From Bolinopsis microptera (lineage: Eukaryota > Ctenophora > Tentaculata > Lobata > Bolinopsidae), in contig NC_087080.1 of assembly GCF_026151205.1 (NCBI RefSeq), forward strand, positions 381,812-445,811: a stretch of 64,000 nt of DNA, read 5' to 3'. A program made the translations under genes and the position numbers. The notes under the pieces were generated by a model that searched no databases, had not been told where the DNA came from, and saw nothing but the letters and a program-made list of their open reading frames with translations. This document shows, piece by piece, positions 36,601 through 47,929 of this stretch; positions within the stretch are counted from its first letter, which is position 1, and every line of letters starts with the position of its first letter.

Positions 36601-37763
36601 TGAAGCACCTTTAGAACCTTTTTGTAGGACCTCCTACTTGCAGCATCCTTTATGGACTCAAGTAAGCCATTCAAGTCTGAATTTGGATCCAGAGCAGAAA
36701 CAGTGTTACTTAAGTTATCATCTAAGGATTGACGATATTTCACCTGAATGGTGGGGTTCGAGGTGAGTTCAGAGGTGTTGAACTTTAAGGATGTCTTGGA
36801 GTGGCGTTTATAGCAAAGACAGATGTCCTTAAAGTCTACTCTAGTGACAACAAATCTGTGATCAGAGTATGTCAAAGTGCCTGCATAAGATCTAGAATCT
36901 TGTAGCATTGGCTTCGACCTACTCCGACACAGGATGAAATCGATCTGAGAATAGACCGGGATCGTCTTTTTACTATTTCGCCCGGCACTCCAGTCCTTCC
37001 TCCAGCCAGTGTAGGTGGTCGTATGTCGAGCAGGATGATAAAAACCAGTGTTGGAGGCAAAGAGGTCAAATTCTGATAACAAGTCTAACAAGTTTTCCCC
37101 CATATCGTTGCGCAAACCCATACCATGTTTACCCATGAAACGACCAAAACCAAAGTCCTTATCTGAAGTAGTCATTTTTCCCAACTTTGAATTAAAATCC
37201 CCCAAAACAAATATCTCAACATTAGCAGGGACATTTAGAGCGTCCCTAACTTGGCCGTAGAAATTAATCAACAGTTGTTGATCATTTTCTGCAAGTTTCT
37301 TGTGTGGCCCATATACATTGACCACCCTACATTTGATAAATTTTCCTGATTTTGTAGGGAGTTCTAGGTCCAAAAAGCTTACTCGATCACTGATACTGTT
37401 CCAGCATACCACATAGTCAATAAATCGGGGACTGATAACAAAACCGAGTCCATAGTGCCGGCCATTTTTCTGCTCAAACAATAAGAGTTTGTATCCGTTG
37501 CTAAGACTGCAAGAATCCGGTTTTACAACCTTAGTCTCCTGAATAGCGCAGATATCTATGCCGTACCGTAGACAATCGGTACCCAGTTGCTCCCGTTTGC
37601 TGTGGATGTCGTCTGGATCATCACAAGAACCGAGGCCACGTATGTTAAAGGTGGCGAAGCTGATGAGGAGTGTAGCAAACAGGGATCGTCCTGTAGCTGA
37701 GGTAAACATTACGGAGGGCGATGTTGTCGTCTCTCCGCCGCTGGCGTTACCCATACGGTCCAT
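36588..37763 (-). CDS. LINE endonuclease domain (391 aa)
   Basis: The protein is expected to nick target DNA to prime reverse transcription. Exonuclease-endonuclease-phosphatase motifs appear in order: FNIRGL with Asn40, QETK with Glu76, VVNVYGPH (147-154), LGDFN with Asp189 and Asn191, QIDFIL (273-278) and SDH with Asp301 and His302. All expected catalytic residues are present. The frame ends shortly after a linker-like SRRSYKKVLK stretch, where the sequence jumps into the RT domain in another frame. The first ATG at 37763 is the longest start; the true N terminus could be upstream or a few residues downstream. Confidence 0.8.
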   Translation of the reverse strand: MDRMGNASGGETTTSPSVMFTSATGRSLFATLLISFATFNIRGLGSCDDPDDIHSKREQLGTDCLRYGIDICAIQETKVVKPDSCSLSNGYKLLLFEQKNGRHYGLGFVISPRFIDYVVCWNSISDRVSFLDLELPTKSGKFIKCRVVNVYGPHKKLAENDQQLLINFYGQVRDALNVPANVEIFVLGDFNSKLGKMTTSDKDFGFGRFMGKHGMGLRNDMGENLLDLLSEFDLFASNTGFYHPARHTTTYTGWRKDWSAGRNSKKTIPVYSQIDFILCRSRSKPMLQDSRSYAGTLTYSDHRFVVTRVDFKDICLCYKRHSKTSLKFNTSELTSNPTIQVKYRQSLDDNLSNTVSALDPNSDLNGLLESIKDAASRRSYKKVLKVLQWQP

Positions 37764-38046
37764 CTAAAAATTAAGTATTTTTAATAGCATGGCACCCACT
37801 GAGACAGTATTAACGGTAATAAAAGAGATGTTTGCGTCTCTTTAACCACATCCGAGAGAACAAATGGCTATTCAGTGCGCGTATTATTACCACCGGAACA
37901 GTATGCCGGCTACTTCATATCTTGACGAGGGGGAAGTGTAACTATGGTAACTAGTGGTAACTAGGGGGTAACTAGGGGGAAGTGTAAACAATAACGGGGA
38001 AATCAGATCCAGAGGTAGACTCCGCTGACCGCTACTGGAGTATAGT

Positions 38047-38220
38047 AGGAGGTATTACTATTATTACTATTATTACTATTACTATTACTATTACTATTAC
38101 TATTACTATTACTATTACTATTACTATTACTATTACTATTACTATTACTATTACTATTACTATTACTATTACTATTACTATTACTATTACTACTATTACT
38201 ATTATTACTATTACTATTAT
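38047..38220. repeat. (TTACTA)n microsatellite
   Basis: About 28 copies of a hexamer (TATTAC register), with short ATT insertions at both ends. The polyserine/asparagine frame on the minus strand is a shadow. Confidence 0.95.
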
Positions 38221-38632
38221 TAGAATTATTTGGGAACACGCTTACTTCCCTGAGTTGATAATGTAAGAGGTTGAGCGCTGGTAATTGTCCCGTAGAGCAG
38301 CACCATTAACTCTGCCATTACAATACGCTAATTGCACGTGCATTCCATTGCACTAATGCACTCCCCGATATAATGTATCTGTAGCTCTGAGTACCACGTG
38401 ACATAAGTGCGGCGCGCATTGGTTCTTCTCTTTGCCTGTTGTTAGGGGCAACGCACACATCTTAATTACAATTAATTCTAGTGTACTGGAACAGACAACA
38501 GTTGTCCTCTTCTGCTTCACTTTGTTTATACCGCTATCAAATATACTACAGTTACATTTATTTCGTATCGGTTTAATTTCTTGTTATTTGAAATGTTGAA
38601 TAGTTACATAAGTTATCTGGTTAGATATTTTA
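38221..38632. other. CpG-containing, promoter-like intergenic stretch
   Basis: Higher CpG content is seen around 38395-38455 with several promoter motifs (separate entry). No coding exon could be placed downstream before the TAGTG array. Confidence 0.4.
38335..38452 (+). promoter_or_regulatory. E-box, inverted CCAAT and X-box-like cluster
   Basis: CACGTG occurs at 38335-38340 and CCACGTGACAT at 38394. ATTGG (inverted CCAAT) lies at 38418-38422, and GTTGTTAGGGGCAAC (half-sites GTTGTT and GGCAAC) at 38438-38452. Together they resemble a TATA-less promoter of E-box/NF-Y/RFX type. Inference only: no transcript start or exon is proven. Confidence 0.35.
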
Positions 38633-38807
38633 GTGTAGTGTAGTGTAGTGTAGTGTAGTGTAGTGTAGTGTAGTGTAGTGTAGTGTAGTGTAGTGTAGTG
38701 TAGTGTAGTGTAGTGTAGTGTAGTGTAGTGTAGTGTAGTGTAGTGTAGTGTAGTGTAGTGTAGTGTAGTGTAGTGTAGTGTAGTGTAGTGTAGTGTAGTG
38801 TAGTGTA
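38633..38807. repeat. (TAGTG)n microsatellite, second locus
   Basis: About 35 copies of the same pentamer as 34752-34916, in the same strand orientation. Confidence 0.97.
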
Positions 38808-39483
38808 ATGTTGAATAGTAGATATTTTAGCCAATGATTATCCATTTGACAGGCAGGCAGGGGTAGGTTATAAGTCACCTGGCAAATCCTGCTGGCTTTC
38901 ATGGCTAATTTCCAACTAAATTTAATGGCTTAATACTTAAGATTGTCAAGTTATGCGAATATGTATAATGTATATCCTGTAGATCTTTGCGAATATGTTC
39001 GATCTTTTTCCCAGTGTTTTGGAATAATTTCAATTAGGATTAATTTTTATATTTCTTGTAACATTCTGACAAACATTTTACGAGGGATGGATCTCCCTGC
39101 CTTTACACGCACACATTACTATAACCTTTATAATTCATCCCTAATCCTATTCGTATACATTCATATGACAAATTTCACCATGAACTGGTTAATTCATTCT
39201 ACGGAATGGTGTTTTATAATAACACATGCTACATCACATCGCAACAGTAGCATTTCAACAGATAATAGCATATCATACAGTATAGTAGCTATTATTGAAA
39301 TTATCGTATCTATAATAATGGTACGATAATTAAACATTTGTTATAGCTCTTGAAGACAGTGTATCGTAGTTTACTATGTAGTTACGTTAATGTTATCATG
39401 AAACTAAATATAGATGTTTCGGCTATCATTTTTGAGCTTTAAGCTTTTTTTTAGATGTTTGCACTTTGCGCGGTTTGTGAACA
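38808..39483. other. AT-rich intergenic stretch
   Basis: A 128-codon frame (38943-39329) lacks an ATG start at its first codon, shows AT-driven composition and has no domain; I do not call it a gene. The rest shows no recognisable feature. Confidence 0.45.
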
Positions 39484-40240
39484 TTGTGAACATGCAGTTA
39501 ACACGCAACAGTATATGAACGTGCAATAAACTCGCAACAGTATATGCACGCGCAATAAACTTGCAGCAGTATATGCACGTGCAATAAACTCGCAACAGTA
39601 TATACACGTGCAATAAACTCGCAGCAGTGTATGCACGTGCAATAAACTCACAACAGTATATCAATATGCACGTGCAATTAACTCGCAACAGTATATGAAC
39701 GTGCAATAAACTCGCAACAGTATATGCACGTGCAATAAACTCGCAACAGTATATGCACGTGCAATAAACTCGCAACAGTATATGCACGTGCAATAAACTC
39801 GCAACAGTATATGCACGTGCAATAAACTCGCAACAGTATATGCACGTGCAATAAACTCGCAACAGTATATGCACGTGCAATAAACTCGCAGCAGTGTATG
39901 CACGTGCAATAAACTCGCAACAGTATATCAATATGCACGTGCAATAAACTCGCAACAGTATAATATGCAAGTGCAATAAACTCGCAACAGTATATGCACG
40001 TGCAATAAACTCGCAACAGTATATGCACGTGCAATAAACTCACAACAGTATATTATGCACGTGCAATAAACTCGCAACAGTATATGAACGTGCAATAAAC
40101 TTGCAACAGTATATGCACGTGCAATAAACTTGCAACAGTATATGCACGTGCAATAAACTCACAACAGTATATGCACGTGCAATAAACTCGCAACAGTATA
40201 TGCACGTGCAATAAACTTGCAACAGTATATGCACGTGCAT
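39484..40240. repeat. 29-bp satellite with a TGCACGTGCA palindrome
   Basis: About 26 units of TATGCACGTGCAATAAAC plus TCGCAACAG, with two or three expanded joints (ATCAATATGC, ATAATATGC, ATTATGC). Each unit contains the 10-bp palindrome TGCACGTGCA with the E-box CACGTG. Because 29 is not a multiple of 3 and the minus strand lacks stops, all three minus frames stay open in turn; these are shadows. Confidence 0.95.
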
Positions 40241-40631
40241 AGTAACCATTTACCCCATCTCTACTCCGTATTTGTACCTAATTGGAACAATAAGTTTTAT
40301 TGGTGGTGACAGTGGCCAGCTCTAGTGTGTCTACCCACTTAGTTTGCTCACAGCTAGTTACACAAACTGTGTTTAACGATCAATAGCGTGCTGTGATGTG
40401 TACGTGAAATACCCTTTTCAGGTGAATTGTAGCATTTTACTGAATCTATGATCACTTAACTACACTATTATTTATTAACTACATTAATATTGATTCAGTG
40501 AACTGCGCCCTAAAATCTACAATTACTGTGCAAACTTTGTTAGGTTTTGTCTAATTATTAACAAAATATCCCAATTTTTCCAAGTTGATTCCTCGTTTGC
40601 ATTTACGTAGTTGATTCAATTTGGGAACAGC
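40241..40631. other. Intergenic, no gene recognised
   Basis: No repeat or open frame of interest is seen. Confidence 0.45.
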
Positions 40632-40851
40632 ACACGTGATACGTGATATTACTCCTACACGTTGCTATAGTAACACGTGATATTACTCCTACACGTTGCT
40701 ATGGTAACACGTGACACGTGATATTACTCCTACACGTTGCTATAGTAACACGTGATATTACTCCTACACGTTGCTATGGTAACACGTGGCACCCGATATT
40801 ACTCCTACACGTTGCTATGGTAACACGTGACACGTGATATTACTCCTACAC
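40632..40851. repeat. 34-bp repeat joining an E-box and an X-box
   Basis: Five to six units of CACGTGATATTACTCCTACA followed by the X-box GTTGCTATGGTAAC, which runs into the next CACGTG. Some junctions carry a second CACGTGA. A bHLH-zipper site and an RFX palindrome sit within each repeat unit. Confidence 0.9.
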
Positions 40852-41081
40852 CAGTTGATTACAAGAAGTTGTCAACATAACTTCGTAAAACCCTTGTTCG
40901 GTCTCAGAGCAGTGGTCCAAGTAGTGGCACTACGCGGCACTACGCGGCACTACTAGCGTTCTATTTACTGCACGAAACTCTGTGTCAATATTTTCAGCCC
41001 TGCATTTCCAGTGAAAATGTGTTTTTACTTTTGAATTGGTTGAGCGGTTTGTTAGCTTACGTTCCATCGTCTACACATATT

Positions 41082-42390
41082 AATCTACACTTGTCGTTTT
41101 ATTTTAATCTGCACTTCTCGTTTTATTATAATCTACACTTCTCGTTTTATTTTAATCTACACTAGTCGTTTTATTTTAATCTACACTTCTCGTTTTATTA
41201 TAATCTACACTTGTCGTTTTATTTTAATCTGCACTTCTCGTTTTATTTTAATCTGCACTTCTCGTTTTATTTTAATCTACACTAGTCGTTTTATTGTAAT
41301 CTACACTTCTCGTTTTATTATAATCTACACTAGTCGTTTTATTGCAATCTACACTTCTCGTTTTATTATAATCTACACTTCTCGTTTTATTATAATCTAC
41401 ACTTCTCGTTTTATTATAATCTACACTAGTCGTTTTATTGCAATCTACACTTCTCGTTTTATTATAATCTACACTTCTCGTTTTATTATAATCTACAATT
41501 CTCGTTTTATTTTAATCTACACTTCTCGTTTTATTATAATCTACACTAGTCGTTTTATTGTAATCTACACTTCTCGTTTTATTATAATCTACACTTCTCG
41601 TTTTATTATAATCTACACTTCTCGTTTTATTATAATCTACACTTCTCCTTCTATTTTAATCTACACTTCTCGTTTTATTATAATCTACACTTCTCGTTTT
41701 ATTATAATCTACACTTCTCCTTCTATTTTAATCTACACTTCTCGTTTTATTTTAATCTACACTTCTCGTTTTATTATAATCTACACTAGTCGTTTTATTT
41801 TAATCTACACTTCTCGTTTTATTATAATCTACACTTCTCGTTTTATTTTAATCTACACTTCTCGTTTTATTATAATCTACACTTCTCGTTTTATTATAAT
41901 CTACACTAGTCGTTTTATTGTAATCTACACTTCTCGTTTTATTTTAATCTACACTTCTCGTTTTATTATAATCTACACTTCTCGTTTTATTATAATCTAC
42001 ACTTCTCCTTCTATTTTAATCTACACTTCTCGTTTTATTTTAATCTACACTTCTCGTTTTATTATAATCTACACTAGTCGTTTTATTTTAATCTACACTT
42101 CTCGTTTTATTATAATCTACACTTCTCGTTTTATTATAATCTACACTTCTCGTTTTATTTTAATCTACACTTCTCGTTTTATTTTAATCTACACTAGTCG
42201 TTTTATTGCAATCTACACTTCTCGTTTTATTATAATCTACACTTCTCGTTTTATTATAATCTACACTTCTCGTTTTATTATAATCTACACTTCTCGTTTT
42301 ATTATAATCTACACTTCTCGTTTTATTATAATCTACACTTCTCGTTTTATTTTAATCTACACTAGTCGTTTTATTTTAATCTACACTTCT
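41082..42390. repeat. 24-bp satellite, about 54 copies
   Basis: The unit reads AATCTACACTTCTCG then TTTTATTAT. Variants CACTAGTCG, TTTTATTGC and CTCCTTCTATT recur in blocks (for example CTCCTTCT near 41645, 41717 and 42006), showing segmental duplication inside the array. Confidence 0.96.
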
Positions 42391-42843
42391 GAGGCTTCAA
42401 ACATAATTAGGATAATTTGTAATGAGATTTAATAATTGACCACCCAATTAAAATTGGTTGTGCGATAACAGTGTTACTACTACTATTAGTTACCATAGCA
42501 ACTAACAGTGTTGAAACCAACAGTTATCCGGTTACAATTAATACGTCGTCACCCTAGCAGCCAGTTACCATAGCAACGCCTTAGATTTGTGCCTGTATTT
42601 CAAATTAGCGGTAATTGCGTTAGCAGTGTATTTAATAACTAGGTGGTAAGGCATCACCTATAATAACCGCCGCAAGCTATTTCATATGCTGCTTAAATTA
42701 CAGGCCTGCAATCTGCATCAATCATACTTTCTATTAATTTCCACGCCTCATGGTTTCAAAATTCGCAATAATTTTAATTTACGTTAGTTTTGAATAATTG
42801 TTTTGGTGTCTCTGTGTAAGTTGTAAAGATATGAAGAAAGTCC
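42391..42843. other. Intergenic with two single-copy X-boxes
   Basis: GTTACCATAGCAAC occurs at 42489-42502 and 42564-42577, both matching the RFX X-box consensus. No exon can be delimited around them. Confidence 0.5.
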
Positions 42844-43492
42844 TGTCCTCTTTAGTGTTGCTATGGTAACAAGGCTGTCCTCTTTAGTGTTGCTATGGTA
42901 ACAAGGCTGTCCTCTTTAGTGTTGCTATGGTAACAAGGCTGTCCTCTTTAGTGTTGCTATGGTAACAAGGATGTCCTCTTTAGTGTTGCTATGGTAACAA
43001 GGCTGTCCTCTTTAGTGTTGCTATGGTAACAAGGCTGTCCTCTTTAGTGTTACTATGGTAACAAGGCTGTCCTCTTTAGTGTTGCTATGGTAACAAGGCT
43101 GTCCTCTTTAGTGTTGCTATGGAAACAAGGCTGTCCTCTTTAGTGTTTCAATGGAAACAAGGCTGTCCTCTACAGTGTTGCTATGGTAACAAGGCTGTCC
43201 TCTACAGTGTTGCTATGGAAACAAGGCTGTCCTCTACAGTGTTGCTATGGAAACAAGGCTGTCCTCTACAGTGTTGCTATGGTAACAAGGCTGTCCTCTA
43301 CAGTGTTGCTATGGAAACAAGGCTGTCCTCTTTAGTGTTTCTATGGAAACAAGGCTGTCCTCTACAGTGGTGCCATAGTAACAAGGCTGTCCTCTACAGT
43401 GTTGCTATGGAAACAAGGCTGTCCTCTTTAGTGTTGCTATGGTAACAAGGCTGTCCTCTTTAGTGTTGCTATGGAAACAAGGCTGTCCTGCT
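42844..43492. repeat. 32-bp X-box satellite, first block
   Basis: About 20 units of GTTGCTATGGTAAC followed by AAGGCTGTCCTCTTTAGT. Later units change TTTAGT to TACAGT and GGTAAC to GGAAAC. Most units hold a complete RFX-type palindrome. A 108-codon frame over part of it is a shadow. Confidence 0.96.
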
Positions 43493-43827
43493 ATTGTTGC
43501 AGTGTTTAAGTTTTGTTGAACCCTCACAAGTGTGAGCTAATTGCCTGTAGAAGTAGTTGCTATGGTAACACTGTAGAAGCAGTACCCACTAGTACAATGC
43601 AGAGTTAATGTACAATGTACTGTTGTTAGATTCGAGCTCACAATACAAACACTGATACTGACTGCAGGTACAGCTAGTACTGACTACAGGTAGTCTAGTC
43701 TCGACTCTTTCCTTGCTAAATTATTGATGTTTGAATCGGACGTGTGTCGCTATGGTAACGTGTGTAACAATGCGTGGATATCGTGTTTTTAGTTTTTGGC
43801 ATTCAATTGAATGTTCGGTCCTTTTCA
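43493..43827. other. Spacer between two blocks of the 32-bp satellite
   Basis: It includes GTTGCTATGGTAAC near 43557 and CGCTATGGTAACGTG near 43748. No gene is recognised. Confidence 0.5.
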
Positions 43828-44224
43828 GTGTTGCTATGGTAACAAGGCTGTCCTCTTTAGTGTTGCTATGGTAACAAGGCTGTCCTCTTTAGTGTTGCTA
43901 TGGTAACAAGGCTGTCCTCTACAGTGTTACTATGGTAACAAGACTGTCCTCTACAGTGTTACTATGGTAACAAGGCTTTCCTCTACAGTGTTACTATAGT
44001 AACATGGCTGTTACAGTGTTACTATGGTAACAAGGCTGTCCTCTACAGTGTTACTATGGTAACAAGGCTGTCCTCTACAGTGTTACTATAGTAACAAGGC
44101 TGTTACAGTGTTACTATGGTAACAAGGCTGTCCTCTACAGTGTTACTATAGTAACAAGGCTGTCCTCTACAGTGTTACTAAGGTAGCAAGGCTGTTACAG
44201 TGTTACTATAGTAACAAGGCTGTT
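43828..44224. repeat. 32-bp X-box satellite, second block
   Basis: About 13 units of the same family, here mostly GTTACTATGGTAAC plus AAGGCTGTCCTCTACAGT. Several are shortened to GGCTGTTACAGT by deletion of the CCTCTACA part. The X-box half is kept in the shortened units while the spacer half is lost. Confidence 0.94.
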
Positions 44225-45197
44225 ACATAGTATAAAGTGCCCAATTATATGTAATCAAGTGTCGAATCCGAATATTCGCCATTTTATTCCGATGTAATAA
44301 CTTCTATATCGCTTATGGTAGCTTTGCTATTTTTGTTTTGTAAAACTAATTATTCTTGTTTCAAAGTTAGCTATGAAGTCAGAGAATTGTAAAACTAATT
44401 ATTCTTGTTTCATTAATAATTAACTAAATACTAACCCCTATATACACAGTGTTACTATGGTTACTAACCCCTCTCTTCCGTAGCAATGTGTCGTCCTGTT
44501 AAATTGTGAGTACTTTTATTACGTTGTTTTATTAAGTTGATTTGACATATACATTTGGGGTAACCTTTAGCAATGTATTCGTACAATAAAAAACAATCGC
44601 TTTATTATTAGTTATAGTTAAATGCTCTCAGCCAATACATTATTTTTATTTCCTCCACAATTCGCCATTTTTTTATTTATTAAGATGTAACCTTTCAATG
44701 TATAGCACCCAAATAATGGAATTTAATTTAAATCGGTTTCGTGTAATTCCTGTGAGTAGCTAACAGCACTGGTATTGGGAGAGCCTCAGTACTATATACA
44801 GTATTATATACTATATATCAGTATTCAGTATATACTATACTGCAATACAGGCTGCGTCTGGTAAATAGCTTCACTGACACCCAGCCATCCTGTCTAAATA
44901 ATGGAACCACTTGCCATGCCAATGTTCGAAACTTTTGCGACCTAAAATAATGAAATGACGAAAATTTACCATTTAGACATTTAGTACGTGAAACAGCGGT
45001 GAAAAACCAGTTAGTGAATAGTTTGACGTGAAATCCCAAAAGTGAACCTCGTAAATTCCTATGTTTTCACTTTTTTGTGCAGAAACCAACTGAACCGGCT
45101 ACTTTTACTGTTGGCTACAGGACAACTTCACCCAATTTGGACTTTTTTAGATAGGGTAGCTCGGGAAATTATTATAAACCCAATCAGCTTACCCTGG
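44225..45197. other. AT-rich intergenic stretch
   Basis: A TATACTATA-like low-complexity patch lies at 44790-44840. No gene is recognised. Short open frames (44818-45039 and 45042-45362) show no domain. Confidence 0.4.
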
Positions 45198-45277
45198 TGC
45201 GTTACCCTGGTAACCATGGTGCGTTACCCTGGCAATCATGGTGCGTTACCCTGGCAATCATGGTGCATTACCCTGGC
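45198..45277. repeat. 22-bp repeat, about four copies
   Basis: Units read GCGTTACCCTGGTAACCATG or GCGTTACCCTGGCAATCATG plus GT. GTTACCCTGGTAAC is an X-box-like palindrome with one extra central change. Same length and closely similar to the first units of the 22-bp array at 54086. Confidence 0.85.
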
Positions 45278-45356
45278 AGCCTACCTTGTTGACTGGAAAA
45301 CATCGAAAGGATCCACACTTTGGTTGGGTAACAATAGTTTTACTGTTGGGACCACT

Positions 45357-45615
45357 ATATAGTATACTATAATAATATACTATAATATACTATAATATAT
45401 ACTATAATATATACTATAATATATACTATAATATATACTATAATAGTATACTATAATAATATACTATAATATATACTATAATAATATACTATAATAATAT
45501 ACTATAATAATATACTATAATAATATACTACAATAATGTACTATAATATATATTTTAATATATACTATAATAGTATACTATAATATATACTATAATATAT
45601 ACTATAATAGTATAC
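45357..45615. repeat. AT-rich TATACTATAATA repeat
   Basis: Irregular units of 11-13 bp (ATATACTATAAT and AGTATACTATAAT) of only A, T and C/G at fixed places. Strongly self-complementary and able to form cruciforms. Confidence 0.93.
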
Positions 45616-45724
45616 TTCAAACTTGTTAACAGCAGTGACTGATGACTGCTACTATGGACTAGAACTGTACCGGCACTCTCAGCGACCTTTCACCTGTCAC
45701 GTCTCTTCTACTTCTCTTCTGTAC

Positions 45725-47690
45725 AACTAGTACTACTGTTTACTGTTTAGTTACACTACCTTTACTCCTCTTCTGTACTACTACTACTACTGTTTACTGT
45801 TTAGTTAATTGTTCGGTTACACTACCTTTACTCCTCTTCTGTACTACTACTACTACTGTTTACTGTTTAGTTAATTGTTCGGTTACACTACCTTTACTCC
45901 TCTTCTGTAATCTGTACTACTACTACTACTGTTTACTGTTTAGTTAATTGTTCGGTTACACTACCTTTACTCCTCTTCTATACTACTACTACTACTGTTT
46001 ACTGTTTAGTTAATTGTTCGGTTACACTACCTTTACTCCTCTTCTGTACTACTACTACTACTGTTTACTGTTTAGTTAATTGTTCGGTTACACTACCTTT
46101 ACTCCTCTTCTATACTACTACTACTACTGTTTACTGTTTAGTTAATTGTTCGGTTACACTACCTTTAGTCCTCTTCTGTACTACTGCTACTACTGTTTAC
46201 TGTTTAGTTAATTGTTCGGTTACACTACCTTTACTCCTCTTCTGTACTACTACTACTACTGTTTACTGTTTAGTTAACTGTTCGGTTACACTACCTTTAC
46301 TCCCCTTCTGTACTACTACTACTACTACTGTTTACTGTTTAGTTAATTGTTCGGTTACACTACCTTTACTCCTCTTCTGTACTACTGCTACTACTGTTTA
46401 CTGTTTAGTTAATTGTTTGGTTACACTACCTTTAGTCCTCTTCTGTACTACTGCTACTACTGTTTACTGTTTAGTTAACTGTTCGGTTACACTACCTTTA
46501 CGCCTCTTCTGTACTACTACTACTACTGTTTACTGTTTAGTTAATTGTTCGGTTACACTACCTTTACTCCCCTTCTGTACTACTACTACTACTGTTTACT
46601 GTTTAGTTAATTGTTCGGTTACACTACCTTTACTCCTCTTCTATACTACTACTACTACTGTTTACTGTTTAGTTAATTGTTCGGTTACACTACCTTTACT
46701 CCCCTTCTGTACTACTACTACTACTACTGTTTACTGTTTACTGTTTAGTTAACTGTTCGGTTACACTACCTTTACTCCTCTTCTGTACTACTACTACTAC
46801 TGTTTACTGTTTACTGTTTAGTTAACTGTTCGGTTACACTACCTTTACTCCTCTTCTATACTACTACTACTACTACTACTGTTTAGTTAATTGTTCGGTT
46901 ACACTACCTTTACTCCCCTTCTGTACTACTACTACTACTACTACTACTGTTTAGTTAATTGTTCGGTTACACTACCTTTACTCCCCTTCTGTACTACTAC
47001 TACTACTACTGTTTACTGTTTAGTTAATTGTTCGGTTACACTACCTTTACTCCCCTTCTGTACTACTACTACTACTACTGTTTACTGCTTACTGTTTAGT
47101 TAACTGTTCGGTTACACTACCTTTACTCCTCTTCTGTACTACTACTACTACTGTTTACTGTTTACTGTTTAGTTAACTGTTCGGTTACACTACCTTTATT
47201 CCTCTTCTATACTACTACTACTACTACTACTACTGTTTAGTTAATTGTTCGGTTACACTACCTTTACTCCCCTTCTGTACTACTACTACTACTACTACTA
47301 CTGTTTAGTTAATTGTTCGGTTACACTACCTTTACTCCCCTTCTGTACTACTACTACTACTACTACTGTTTACTGTTTAGTTAATTGTTCGGTTACACTA
47401 CCTTTACTCCCCTTCTGTACTACTACTACTACTACTGTTTACTGTTTAGTTAACTGTTCGGTTACACTACCTTTACTCCTCTTCTGTACTACTACTACTA
47501 CTGTTTACTGTTTACTGTTTAGTTAACTGTTCGGTTACACTACCTTTACTCCCCTTCTGTACTACTACTGCTACTACTGTTTACTGTTTAGTTAACTGTT
47601 CGGTTACACTACTTTTACTCCTCTTCTGTACTATTACTACTACTACTGTTTACTGTTTAGTTACACTACCTTTACTCCTTCTGTACAAAC
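45725..47690. repeat. 66-bp satellite with an internal (TAC)n microsatellite, about 30 copies
   Basis: Each unit contains a run of TAC triplets, then TGTTTACTGTTTAGTTAATTG, then TTCGGTTACACTACC, then TTTACTCCTCTTCTG. Unit length varies mostly in 3-bp steps through the TAC run, and by extra TGTTTAC copies. A two-level repeat: a microsatellite nested in each minisatellite unit. Frames of 70-110 codons inside it are shadows. Confidence 0.96.
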
Positions 47691-47925
47691 TGTATTCTTC
47701 CTTCTGTTCAGTTATCAGTTACTAAGTACAACTTCTTTTCTTACGTTATCATTTACTAAAAGTAGAGGTTAGGGGTCGTGATATGTTAAGTATGCTAATA
47801 ATTATGCTAATAATTATGCTAATAATTAGAGAGAGGATCAGGAATGTGGTAGAAGAAGAGAGTAACAATAGTTTAGTTAGGGGATATTTAGCAGATACAC
47901 CCCTGTAGTTTAGTGTTCCGCCCTT

Positions 47926-47929
47926 TACT
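47926..47929. repeat. Target-site duplication TACT (left)
   Basis: TACT directly precedes the left terminus CTGCCGTTCCC and is repeated at 49013-49016 directly after the right terminus. Confidence 0.7.

Larger units (their letters stand above)
35347..37763 (-). mobile_element. Non-LTR (LINE) retrotransposon, EN-RT, internally deleted
   Basis: Read on the minus strand, an apurinic/apyrimidinic-type endonuclease domain is followed by a reverse transcriptase domain. The two lie in different frames that overlap by 13 bp (36588-36600). In intact elements a linker and the first RT motifs lie between them. Their absence indicates an internal deletion with a frame change. Element ends are not defined beyond the coding parts. 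The clade is not resolved from sequence alone. Confidence 0.85.

Noticed and set aside
38943-39329. 128-codon frame
   Set aside because: Its first codon is not ATG, composition follows AT-rich background and there is no domain or neighbouring exon signal.
39404-40249. Several overlapping minus-strand frames with CEFIARAYT-like repeats
   Set aside because: They arise from a 29-bp repeat lacking stops; the same peptide appears in all three frames in turn.
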